NCBI GenBank assembly: GCA_003220795.1
Contig: QHTK01000084.1
Location: forward strand, 1 to 38,756
DNA length: 38,756 nucleotides
Origin: Gemmatimonadota bacterium
GTDB taxonomy: Bacteria; Gemmatimonadota; Gemmatimonadetes; Gemmatimonadales; GWC2-71-9
Reading direction: 5' to 3'
The translations under genes and the position numbers were made by a program. Positions 1 through 6,320 of this stretch are shown here, one piece after another (the stretch's first letter is position 1; each line of letters begins with the position of its first letter). Below the pieces are notes generated by a model. It was given only the letters and a program-made list of their open reading frames with translations, searched no databases and was not told the DNA's origin.

Positions 1-776
1 ATGACGACGAAGACGAGAAACAGCAGATTGACGAGACCCAGCGCGGTGCCGACCGGGACGATCCCGAGGGACAACGCCTGAGCGTCCGCCGCCGCGGGAG
101 GCGGCGCCCTTCGGATCAGCGCGCCCCAGAAGTAGCCGGTGGTGAGGGCCGTCCAGAATGCGGTGAGCGCCAGGTGTGACGCGACGACGCTGAAGTCGAC
201 GTGCAGGGCAGTCGCGACCACGTTGCGGAATACTGGGTCCGCGGCCGCGAACAGGCCGCCAAACGCGAGCAGCAGCGGGAAGGCGAGCAGCGCGCCGCCG
301 ATCGCGCCTCGCGCGTGTCGGAGGGCGCCACCGGTCGGCAGCTCGCTCCACCGGATGTCTCGGGCCAAGAGCGGCCAGACGCCGAACCACGCACTCAAGG
401 CGGCGACGACTCCGCTACGCACGTACTCCCAGGCGTCGCGGCCGCGCAGCGCGACGCCGCGCAGGCTGAGACCGGCCAGCGCGAGCAGGATCGCGAGGCC
501 CATCGCATCGAGCGCGCGGAGCGCGTCAGAGTCGCGGGCCGCAAAGTTCGAGCCCAGCAGCACGGCGGCCATCGCGAGCCAAGGCGCGTCGCGCCCGACG
601 GCGATCCGGCGGCGATACACCAGCCACGCACCCGCCGCCGCAAGCGCCACAGTACAGAGGAACGCGTTCAGCCCCCACGGTGTGGCGCGCAGCAGCGCGT
701 CGCCCGCGATCCCCAGGACGATGCCCGTCGCCAGGACCTCCAGGCCTAGCCTCGTTCGCTCGGTGAGCGCGCTCAT
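1..776 (-). CDS. DUF4173/DUF4153-type multi-pass membrane protein, 3' end cut by window
   Basis: Reading the minus strand from ATG at 774-776 gives an open frame of 258 codons that runs off the window edge. It begins [18 protein letters not shown] and has several hydrophobic segments (residues about 10-27, 36-52, 65-77, 90-104, 118-135, 155-180, 190-215, 232-258). The stretch around residues 165-185 ([16 protein letters not shown]) and the last visible segment ([11 protein letters not shown]) look like the DUF4173 family of inner-membrane proteins, whose function is unknown. The start ATG overlaps the uppS stop (ATGA), so the two genes are probably co-translated. The family call rests on remembered motif likeness. 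The C-terminal part is not visible. Confidence 0.75.
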   Translation of the reverse strand, partial: MSALTERTRLGLEVLATGIVLGIAGDALLRATPWGLNAFLCTVALAAAGAWLVYRRRIAVGRDAPWLAMAAVLLGSNFAARDSDALRALDAMGLAILLALAGLSLRGVALRGRDAWEYVRSGVVAALSAWFGVWPLLARDIRWSELPTGGALRHARGAIGGALLAFPLLLAFGGLFAAADPVFRNVVATALHVDFSVVASHLALTAFWTALTTGYFWGALIRRAPPPAAADAQALSLGIVPVGTALGLVNLLFLVFVV

Positions 777-1408
777 CCGGCGGCCGCCTCCGGCAGCCCG
801 CCGAACCGCCGCTGGCGCGCGTGGAACGCGCGCAGCGCGTCCGCCAGGTCGGCCGCCGCGAAGTCGGGCCACATGATTTCGGTGAAGTACAGCTCCGCGT
901 AGGCGCATTCCCACAGCAGAAAGTCGGAGAGCCGTTGTTCCCCGCCGGTGCGGATCAACAGGTCCACGTCCGGGAGGATGTGGCGGTCCGCGATCGCCGC
1001 GCGCGCCGAGTAGTCGACGGCGAGGCGGAGCCGGAGCCGGGTGCCCGCGGCGGTGGCGCGCTCGGCGGCCCGGATCGCCGCGACGAGCGGGGCCGGGAGC
1101 CGGTCGCGTCGCCCGACGACGTCCAAGCGAACGCCGTTCTCGAGCAGCCGCGGCGTCTCGGTCTGGAGATGGCGGGCGAACAGGCGCATCAGCGCCGCCA
1201 CCTCGCTCGCCGGGCGCTTCCAGTTGTCGGCGGAGAAGGCGAACAGCGTCAGGGCGGTTACGCCCTGATCGGGAGCGGCTTCGACGATTCGGCGGACCGC
1301 GTCGGCGCCCGCGCGATGGCCGGCGGCGCGGGGGAGACCGCGGCGGGCGGCCCAGCGGCCGTTGCCGTCCATGATGACGGCCACGTGGAGAGAAGTACTT
1401 TGTGACAT
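773..1408 (-). CDS. uppS: Undecaprenyl (isoprenyl) diphosphate synthase, short form
   Basis: A cis-prenyltransferase that condenses isopentenyl diphosphate units to make the C55 lipid carrier for peptidoglycan and other surface polymers; it acts at the cytoplasmic face of the membrane. The ATG at 1408 gives 211 residues. Visible family motifs are [13 protein letters not shown] (residues 8-20, catalytic/Mg-binding Asp14), [11 protein letters not shown] (substrate wall), [17 protein letters not shown] and [10 protein letters not shown], then RRFGG near the C-terminus. Usual length is 240-255. The missing residues lie between [14 protein letters not shown] and [12 protein letters not shown], where about 25-35 residues of a helical region are normally found. 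All catalytic motifs remain. It follows the regulator gene by 26 nt, and its start codon lies inside an operator-like palindrome (1397-1413). Its stop overlaps the next gene. Confidence 0.93.
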   Translation of the reverse strand: MSQSTSLHVAVIMDGNGRWAARRGLPRAAGHRAGADAVRRIVEAAPDQGVTALTLFAFSADNWKRPASEVAALMRLFARHLQTETPRLLENGVRLDVVGRRDRLPAPLVAAIRAAERATAAGTRLRLRLAVDYSARAAIADRHILPDVDLLIRTGGEQRLSDFLLWECAYAELYFTEIMWPDFAAADLADALRAFHARQRRFGGLPEAAAG

Positions 1409-1413
1409 AAAGT
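1397..1413. promoter_or_regulatory. Operator-like palindrome over the uppS start codon
   Basis: The sequence ACTTT-GTGACAT-AAAGT is a 17-bp inverted repeat preceded by AAGT. It has the same arms, spacing and left flank (AAGTACTTTG) as the site at 2415-2431 in front of the regulator operon. It covers the uppS start codon (1406-1408). Binding by the product of the 1435-1800 gene is an inference from proximity and from the repeat of the pattern. Confidence 0.5.
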
Positions 1414-1434
1414 TTTGCCTCAAAAAAAATGCCG

Positions 1435-1800
1435 TCAGCCCTGACGAGTCGCGCGGATGAGCGCTTCCATGTGGTCGAGATAGCGCTCCAGGGCGCGCCG
1501 ACCCGCGGCCGTCAACCGGTATTCGGTCTTGGGGATGCGGCCGGCGAACGATTTGCTGCACGTGATGTACTGCGCTTCCTCGAGCTTGCGGGCGTGCACG
1601 CTCAAGTTGCCGTCGGTCGTCTTGAGGAGCGCCTTCAGCTCGTTGAAGGTCAACGCGTCGTTCACCGCCAGCGCGCTGACGATGCCGAGGCGGACCCGCT
1701 CGTGGATCAGCCGGTCCAGCTCGGCCGCGCGCAGGGCGCGCTCGCCGCGCGGCGGCGGCGCCACCGCCTCCGGCTTCCGTACCGCTCCTGATTTAGCCAC
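1435..1800 (-). CDS. Winged-helix transcriptional regulator (HTH_34-like)
   Basis: A 121-residue DNA-binding protein with no enzymatic domain. A helix-turn-helix spans about residues 34-80 ([19 protein letters not shown], then [17 protein letters not shown]), followed by a basic wing ([19 protein letters not shown]) and a short C-terminal helix. This is the layout of the small MarR/PadR-like HTH_34 family, which often sits beside membrane proteins and controls its own operon. It starts with GTG at 1798-1800, preceded by GGAGG, and overlaps the upstream membrane-protein gene by 8 nt. Cys81 (ITCSKSF) is the only cysteine. The 17-bp palindromes at 1397-1413 and 2415-2431 are good candidates for its binding sites. 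Confidence 0.85.
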   Translation of the reverse strand: MAKSGAVRKPEAVAPPPRGERALRAAELDRLIHERVRLGIVSALAVNDALTFNELKALLKTTDGNLSVHARKLEEAQYITCSKSFAGRIPKTEYRLTAAGRRALERYLDHMEALIRATRQG

Positions 1801-2377
1801 CGTACCTCCGTGCGATGATCCCGCCGAACACGATGTGCAGGCCGCCGAAGCCGGCCGCCAGGCACCAGTTTCCCCAGGCCGGCGGTCCGAGCAGCGCCGC
1901 GGCGCCGACGATCATGAAGCACAGCCCCATCACCGGCACGACCCGCACCGAAAACGCGCCGCCGGTCACGAACCCGGTGCCGTACAGCAGGAGCCACGTG
2001 CCGGGCAGCGCATGCCACACGCTGGCGCGGTACAGCACCACCGTCAACAGGCCGCCCACGGCCATCGGCGCGAGGAAGCTCAGCCAGAAGCGCCGGCCCG
2101 GCCCCGAGAGAATCGGGTCGTCCACCGCGTACGCCTTGCGCACCATCGTCCAACCCCCGATGGCGAGCGCCACGATCGCGGCGCCCAACCAGGTCGCCAG
2201 CCACAGCTCGGGGGTGCGCTGGCGGGCCGCGACGAGCGCCGCGGCGAGCGCGGTGGTCCCGACCGCGATCTGGCCCCACCCCGGCACCGCCGTGAACGAC
2301 CCGGCGCGCTCCATCGTCTGGCGGATGTAGCGCAAGTTGTCGAGCGCACGGTCGTGCAGCGGACGCGGCGACGCCAT
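1793..2377 (-). CDS. Small multi-pass membrane protein paired with the regulator
   Basis: A 194-residue integral membrane protein with a cytoplasmic-looking N-terminal arm (residues 1-28, MASPRPLHDRALDNLRYI) and about six hydrophobic segments (33-48, 56-75, 95-115, 125-141, 146-163, 168-187). I do not recognise a catalytic motif. Membrane proteins of this shape commonly sit in front of HTH_34 regulators, and the two genes overlap by 8 nt, so they are surely co-expressed. The ATG at 2375-2377 lies only 6 nt behind a good -10 hexamer, so the message is probably leaderless. Function is unknown; regulation by the neighbour is inferred. Confidence 0.8.
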   Translation of the reverse strand: MASPRPLHDRALDNLRYIRQTMERAGSFTAVPGWGQIAVGTTALAAALVAARQRTPELWLATWLGAAIVALAIGGWTMVRKAYAVDDPILSGPGRRFWLSFLAPMAVGGLLTVVLYRASVWHALPGTWLLLYGTGFVTGGAFSVRVVPVMGLCFMIVGAAALLGPPAWGNWCLAAGFGGLHIVFGGIIARRYGG

Positions 2378-2383
2378 GGGGTC

Positions 2384-2412
2384 AGGATAGCGGGAACCCG
2401 GGCTCTTGTCAA
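2384..2412 (-). promoter_or_regulatory. Sigma-70-type promoter of the membrane protein-regulator-uppS operon, leaderless
   Basis: On the minus strand there is TTGACA (2412-2407), a 17-nt spacer, and TATCCT (2389-2384). Only GACCCC separates the -10 from the ATG at 2377, so the expected transcription start falls on or next to the start codon. The match to the -35 consensus is perfect. Confidence 0.75.
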
Positions 2413-2414
2413 GT

Positions 2415-2431
2415 ACTTTGTATTGCAAAGT
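2415..2431. promoter_or_regulatory. Operator-like palindrome next to the -35 box
   Basis: ACTTTG-TATTG-CAAAGT is a perfect 6-bp-arm inverted repeat. It sits 2 bp upstream of the minus-strand -35 box and about 37 bp before the dppA-like start on the plus strand, so a bound protein could affect both directions. A sister site with the same 17-bp geometry lies at 1397-1413. It is probably the auto-regulatory site of the winged-helix protein. Confidence 0.6.
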
Positions 2432-2467
2432 GACTAGGCTTCCCCCCGTCCCGACCGAGGCCCCGCC

Positions 2468-3295
2468 GTGCGCGTCTACATCTCCGTCGACATGGAAGGC
2501 ATCGCGGGCGTGGTCCACGAATCCCAAACCGATCCCGCCGATCCGGCCCACGCCGCCGAGTACGGCCGCTTCCGGCGGCTGATGACGGGGGAAGCCAACG
2601 CGGCCATCGAGGGGGCGCTCGCCGCCGGGGCCACGAAGGTCGTGGTGAACGACAGCCATTGGTTCATGCGCAACCTGCTCGCCGAAGAGCTGCATCAGGC
2701 GGCTGAGCTCCTCTCCGGTGACCCGAAGCCGCGCTCCATGGTCGAGGGCATCGACAGCGGCTTCGATGCGGCGTTGTTCATCGGCTACCATGCCCGCGCC
2801 GGCACGCCACACGCGGTCCTCGATCACACCTACGCCGACCGCATCCACGAAGTGCGGCTGAACGGCCGCCCCGTCGGCGAACTCGGCATCAATGCCGCGC
2901 TCGCCGGGGTCGCGGGAGTGCCGGTGGCCGTGGTGAGCGGCGACTCGAGCGTCGCCGCGGAAGCGAGAGCGCTCCTCGGGGAGGACGTCGCGACCGTGGT
3001 GGTGAAGCAGGCGGTGAGCCGTCACGCGGCCCGGAGCGTCGCGCCGGCGGTCGCCTGCCGCATGATCCGCGAGGGCGTCGCCGCGGCGCTCACTCAGAAA
3101 CACGCGCCCCTCGTGCTGCCGCCGCCGATCACCGTCGAGGTGGACTTCGCGTTGACGATCCACGCCGACATGGCGGAGCTGTGCCCCGGGGCGACGCGCA
3201 CGGCCGGTCGCACGGTGGCCTTCACCCACCAGGACTACCGCGAAGTCTTCCGGGGCTGGCGCGCGATGCTCAACCTGTCGGCGGTGGTCGAGTAG
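2468..3295 (+). CDS. M55-family D-aminopeptidase (DppA-like)
   Basis: A 275-residue zinc D-aminopeptidase of the DppA type. The family removes D-amino acids from short peptides, for example D-Ala-D-Ala-containing fragments, and forms decamers in the cytoplasm. The metal ligands known from Bacillus DppA are all here at matching positions: Asp8 and Glu10 in MRVYISVDMEG, His64 in NDSHW, His108 in GYHARAG, and Glu138 in GELGINA. His115, near the family's proposed catalytic histidine, is also present. Translation starts at GTG 2468 with GAGG 5-8 nt upstream. It is divergent from the membrane-protein operon and shares its 90-nt intergenic region, including the palindrome at 2415-2431. A role in peptidoglycan peptide recycling is inferred. 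Confidence 0.9.
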   Translation: MRVYISVDMEGIAGVVHESQTDPADPAHAAEYGRFRRLMTGEANAAIEGALAAGATKVVVNDSHWFMRNLLAEELHQAAELLSGDPKPRSMVEGIDSGFDAALFIGYHARAGTPHAVLDHTYADRIHEVRLNGRPVGELGINAALAGVAGVPVAVVSGDSSVAAEARALLGEDVATVVVKQAVSRHAARSVAPAVACRMIREGVAAALTQKHAPLVLPPPITVEVDFALTIHADMAELCPGATRTAGRTVAFTHQDYREVFRGWRAMLNLSAVVE

Positions 3296-3367
3296 CGGAC
3301 TCAGGGCCCGCAGTTCCCCATCCTTGTGTCTGCCACCATGACTTCGGGTGCTACTAGGTGGTGGGCG

Positions 3368-4597
3368 TCAGCCCGGCGGCCGCCGCACCTTGAACAGCTC
3401 GAGCGACCGTGCCAGGATCCCGATCCCCGCCGAGTCCCCGGTCCGCCGCGGCACGGCGCGATAGATCAGAATCACGAGAATCCAGGTGATCCAGCTCGAC
3501 CGCTCGCTCCACGACAGGCTGCGGAGCATGAGCCACGGTTGTGTGTACGCGGCCGTCCACGCGTCCCAGTCACCCTGGGCGAGCGCGATGGGCCGCGCGA
3601 TCACGTGATTCGCGGCGTACCCGTGCGCGCTGGGGCTCGACAGGTTCCAGACGCAGGTGACCTTGCCCCAGCCGTGGTTGTCGCTCGCGCCGACGACGAG
3701 GAGGTCGTGCTGCGCGGCGAGCTGCAACACCTGAGCGCGCAGCGAGGCGGGGAACCCGATCGCCCGAGGCGCGCAGTTCACGATCTCAAAGCCGTCGACG
3801 CCGGCGGCCACAAAGGCGGTGAGATCGCCCCAGTGATGCTCCCAGTACTCGGGGAGCGACGCGAGCCCGAGCGCCCCCTGGCGGTGGAGCTCGGCGAACA
3901 GCCCCAGCATCGCGCGCGTGTCCCGGTTGTAGACGCCGCGGTCGATGGGGGCGACGGCGCCCAGTGCCACGACGTGCTGGGCGTACACGCTCCACTCGAC
4001 GCCCGGGAGCAGGCGGATCGGGTCGTCCACGGGCTGGTTGAAGATGACGTTGTGGTCCGTGACGTAGGACGCCTGGAAGCCCTGCGCGGCGTGCCAGGCC
4101 GCGAGGTCCTGGGCCCGCCACCCGGGGCGGCCGTCATGCGAAGCGGCGGTGTGGGCGTGATAGTCGATCACGGTGACGCCTGAGTCCGCGGTCACGAGCG
4201 TGGGCACGGGCCGCGGCAGCAGCACCGCTCCGACGCCCAACAGCACGATCGCGAGCGGTCCCAGGAGCGCGCGGCTGAGCCGCTGCGCGAGCGTGCCGCG
4301 GCGCAGCGCGCCCCACAGAGCGAGCGCGAGGACCCAGACCGCGAGGAACGCTTTGGCGCGCTGCACGCTCAGAAACGTCAACGCATCGAGCACGGTCGAC
4401 AGGGGGGCGAACACCGTGTAGGCGGCCGGCCGCACCAGATCGGCGCCGGCCGGAACCGTGCCTGTCACGGCGTCCACCAGTCCCGGCAAGGGCTGTAGCG
4501 CCGACCAGAGCAACAGCGCGAGCAGGGCGAACGCGATCGGGTGGCGGCGCAGGAGATTCACTCGTACAATCTTGATGATGAGAGCGATGGACGCCAC
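3368..4597 (-). CDS. Membrane-anchored PHP-domain metallo-phosphoesterase
   Basis: A 409-residue protein. Residues 1-130 hold about four hydrophobic segments (20-34, 55-75, 82-98, 108-127). Residues 140-350 form a PHP domain: the metal motif HAH at 147-149, then TDHN (180-183), Glu201 in GVEWS, His208, and GASDNHGWG further on. A final hydrophobic stretch near residue 370 (SSWITWILVILIY) is a likely last membrane helix. PHP proteins are trinuclear metal phosphoesterases; here the catalytic domain is probably on the periplasmic side, but topology and substrate are not shown. GTG 4597 was chosen because GAGGAG stands 4 nt upstream; an in-frame GTG at 4561 has no ribosome site. The 5' end overlaps the divergent small gene at 4575. 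Confidence 0.85.
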   Translation of the reverse strand: MASIALIIKIVRVNLLRRHPIAFALLALLLWSALQPLPGLVDAVTGTVPAGADLVRPAAYTVFAPLSTVLDALTFLSVQRAKAFLAVWVLALALWGALRRGTLAQRLSRALLGPLAIVLLGVGAVLLPRPVPTLVTADSGVTVIDYHAHTAASHDGRPGWRAQDLAAWHAAQGFQASYVTDHNVIFNQPVDDPIRLLPGVEWSVYAQHVVALGAVAPIDRGVYNRDTRAMLGLFAELHRQGALGLASLPEYWEHHWGDLTAFVAAGVDGFEIVNCAPRAIGFPASLRAQVLQLAAQHDLLVVGASDNHGWGKVTCVWNLSSPSAHGYAANHVIARPIALAQGDWDAWTAAYTQPWLMLRSLSWSERSSWITWILVILIYRAVPRRTGDSAGIGILARSLELFKVRRPPG

Positions 4598-4901
4598 GGT
4601 TCTCCTCGCCGTCGTCGGGCTCGCGTGTCGGCGGCCGGCGGGTGCTCGGACGCCGCCCGCCGATGCGGGGACGGTGGTAACGGTCTACGTGGCTCCCAAG
4701 GCCGTCGATCGGCTGATGGGCCGGCTGACGGGCGTCGCGGCGAGCCACCAGTGGGCGCTTTCAGTGCGGACCGACAGCGCGGCGCTCGCCGAAGCCGACC
4801 TCGTGGTCGTCGACAGCGCCGGCGTGCTCGTGGGACGTCTCAGGCCGGGGTCTCCCGCGGCGGCGCAGGCGCGGCAGTTGGCGGATGCGGTGCTCCAGTG
4901 A
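4575..4901 (+). CDS. Small exported protein of unknown function
   Basis: A protein of at most 108 residues (starts at 4575, 4578 or 4587 are all possible; none has a clear ribosome site). The N-terminus, MDATVLLAVVGLAC, looks like a short signal peptide, perhaps a lipoprotein one, although Leu at -2 of the Cys is poor for a lipobox. The mature part (VVTVYVAPKAVDRLMGRLTGVAASHQ) is not one I recognise. Its 5' end overlaps the divergent PHP gene by up to 23 nt. Its stop overlaps the next start (GTGA), so it is translated together with the DinB-like gene. Its reality is supported by this coupling; the function is unknown. Confidence 0.6.
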   Translation: MMRAMDATVLLAVVGLACRRPAGARTPPADAGTVVTVYVAPKAVDRLMGRLTGVAASHQWALSVRTDSAALAEADLVVVDSAGVLVGRLRPGSPAAAQARQLADAVLQ

Positions 4902-5395
4902 GCGACTTCGCCCGCGTTGCCGAGGTAGTGCTCGGGCCGCTCGTTGGCCGTCCCGAGGCCGATTGGCACCAGACGCCGCCGGGGAAGTGGAGCCCGGCGC
5001 AGATCGTGCACCATCTCGCGATCTCGCTCGAGCTCAGCGGCCGCACGTTCGAGGAGCGTCGTGGCAAGCCACCGATGCGACGGCGACCCCGCACACCACG
5101 GGAGCGGCTGGCGTATTTCCTGGTTCTGCAAATCGGGTGGATGCCGACCGGGCGCGACGCTCCCCCGGCGACCCGACCGGTCGAGCGGCCGGACGCCCGC
5201 GCCGTGGAACGGCAGTTCCGCGACGGTGTGACCCGCTTCCTGTCACTCGAGCGGGAGCTGCTTCCCGCCCGCCGTCACGACCTCTTCGTCAAGAACCCGG
5301 TATTCGGGGATCTGACGCTTCCCGAGTGGCTGCGCTTTCACGTCCGCCACTGCGCGCACCACGCGAAACAGATCCGCGCGCGTCTCGCGTCGTGA
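4898..5395 (+). CDS. DinB/DUF1569-family four-helix protein
   Basis: A 165-residue protein of the DinB superfamily: four-helix bundles that bind a divalent metal through histidines and often act as thiol-dependent transferases. Visible marks are the N-terminal helix ending in WSPAQIVHHLAIS (His38, His39) and the C-terminal helix LPEWLRFHVRHCAHHAKQI (His148, His151, His154/155), the usual metal-binding arrangement. It starts at GTG 4898 in a GTGA overlap with the preceding gene and ends in a GTGA overlap with the next, so all three small genes form one translational unit. Which thiol or substrate it uses cannot be told. Confidence 0.8.
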   Translation: MSDFARVAEVVLGPLVGRPEADWHQTPPGKWSPAQIVHHLAISLELSGRTFEERRGKPPMRRRPRTPRERLAYFLVLQIGWMPTGRDAPPATRPVERPDARAVERQFRDGVTRFLSLERELLPARRHDLFVKNPVFGDLTLPEWLRFHVRHCAHHAKQIRARLAS

Positions 5396-5547
5396 GCCGG
5401 AAGAAGCGAAAGCTCACGGTCCGCGTGCCGAACCCGCGCGCCCCGGTCAAAGAGCGGCTGAAGACGCCGTCGCACAAGGTGCATCGGCACGCCAAGCAGT
5501 ATCGCCGGCGCGAGAAGCATCAGCGCCCGCTCGCCGAAGGGGAGTAG
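5392..5547 (+). CDS. Small, very basic protein of unknown function
   Basis: Fifty-one residues, starting at GTG 5392 in a GTGA overlap with the DinB-like gene. Nearly half the residues are Lys, Arg or His (SRKKRKLTVRVPNPRAPVKE, then HKVHRHAKQYRRREKHQ). The charge suggests binding to nucleic acid or ribosomes, but no family is recognised with confidence. The conserved-looking tail pattern K-x-H-K-x-H/R-x-x-K-x-Y resembles other short, uncharacterised basic proteins. The last 28 nt overlap the 3' end of the opposing regulator gene. The translational coupling is the main argument that it is real. Confidence 0.6.
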   Translation: MSRKKRKLTVRVPNPRAPVKERLKTPSHKVHRHAKQYRRREKHQRPLAEGE

Positions 5548-6248
5548 CGCCGGCGGGCGCTTCGCAACACCACGCAACACGCCAGCGGCTGCGGGTCCAG
5601 CACGGCCCGCATGCCTCGCGCCTGCACGCCCTCGAGCACGCCCTCGAGCAAGGCGAGGTTCATCCCGCACACGAGGACGCGGGATTCCCTCGCGAGAGCC
5701 GCGAACGGGCAGTTCGCGAGCTGCACGGAGCCATTGCTCCGGACCGGCTCGAAGCCGCACCACTCCAGCACGGGCAGCAAGCGGGCCAAGGGGCCGCGCG
5801 CCGTTCCGGCGCCGCGTCGTCCGCGGCTCGCGTCCGCTCCCAGGCTGCGGCCCAGGTTGCGGGCGGCACGCCGCAGCGCGCGCACGGCAGCGGGCGAGCG
5901 TGCCTCGGTCAGCGCCTGCGCCAGCATCCGGCCGGCCAGCTCGTAGCGCCGCCGCGGGAGCGTAAGGTCGAGCTGGTGTGCGGACCGGCGGTACAGCTTG
6001 GCGGGCCGGCCCGCGCCGGGCCCGCGCCGCCCGGTCAGGCGGCGGTAGGACGTGTCGAGCAGGCCCTGCCGCACCAGCTTGTCGAGATGGAACGCGGCGA
6101 GGGCGCGCGAGATGCGGAGCGCCCGCGCCGCCTCGTCCCGTCCCACGTCGCGGCGCCGGCGGGCGACGTAACAATAAAGACCCCTCCGGACCGGTTCGTC
6201 CAGCGACGCGATGGCGGCGATCTGGCGCTCGAGCTCTGATCGATGCAC
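5520..6248 (-). CDS. ArsR-like/COG2345 regulator with a Cys-rich C-terminal domain (possible Fe-S sensor)
   Basis: A 242-residue transcription factor. A winged helix-turn-helix lies at residues 16-86 (EPVRRGLYCYV, ARALRISRALAAFHLDKLVRQGLLD, wing RRGPGAGRPAKLYRR). The C-terminal domain has Cys164, Cys180, Cys194 and Cys224/225, in the contexts EWCGF, ANCPFAALA, LVCGMN and ACCVVL. This order resembles SufR and its COG2345 relatives, in which cysteines hold an iron-sulphur cluster that controls DNA binding. It is divergent from a ferredoxin-reductase-like flavoprotein, which fits a redox-sensing role. The GTG start at 6248 lies 6 nt after TAGATT, so the transcript may be leaderless. Cluster binding is inferred. 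Confidence 0.85.
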   Translation of the reverse strand: MHRSELERQIAAIASLDEPVRRGLYCYVARRRRDVGRDEAARALRISRALAAFHLDKLVRQGLLDTSYRRLTGRRGPGAGRPAKLYRRSAHQLDLTLPRRRYELAGRMLAQALTEARSPAAVRALRRAARNLGRSLGADASRGRRGAGTARGPLARLLPVLEWCGFEPVRSNGSVQLANCPFAALARESRVLVCGMNLALLEGVLEGVQARGMRAVLDPQPLACCVVLRSARRRYSPSASGR

Positions 6249-6254
6249 GGGACA

Positions 6255-6260
6255 AATCTA
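6255..6260 (-). promoter_or_regulatory. -10 hexamer of the Cys-rich regulator, leaderless arrangement
   Basis: The minus strand reads TAGATT, then TGTCCC, then the GTG start at 6248. A weak -35 (GTGATT) stands 16 nt upstream. The 6-nt distance puts the transcription start at the start codon. No ribosome site is visible before this GTG. Confidence 0.5.
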
Positions 6261-6286
6261 CCAATCTGTCGCTTGTAATCACAGCG

Positions 6287-6292
6287 TATATT
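6287..6292 (+). promoter_or_regulatory. Possible -10 hexamer of the flavoprotein gene
   Basis: TATATT occurs 28 nt before the ATG at 6321, followed by a leader with a strong ribosome site (GGGAGGGG). No good -35 is seen at 16-18 nt, which would fit an activator- or repressor-controlled promoter between the two divergent genes. Confidence 0.35.
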
Positions 6293-6320
6293 GCCGTTAG
6301 ACCGGGCGTCCGGGAGGGGA

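Noticed and set aside
3296..3367. Possible terminator between the convergent aminopeptidase and PHP genes
   Set aside because: Only a 5-bp CCACC/GGTGG stem with a long loop and no T-tract was found, which is too weak to annotate.
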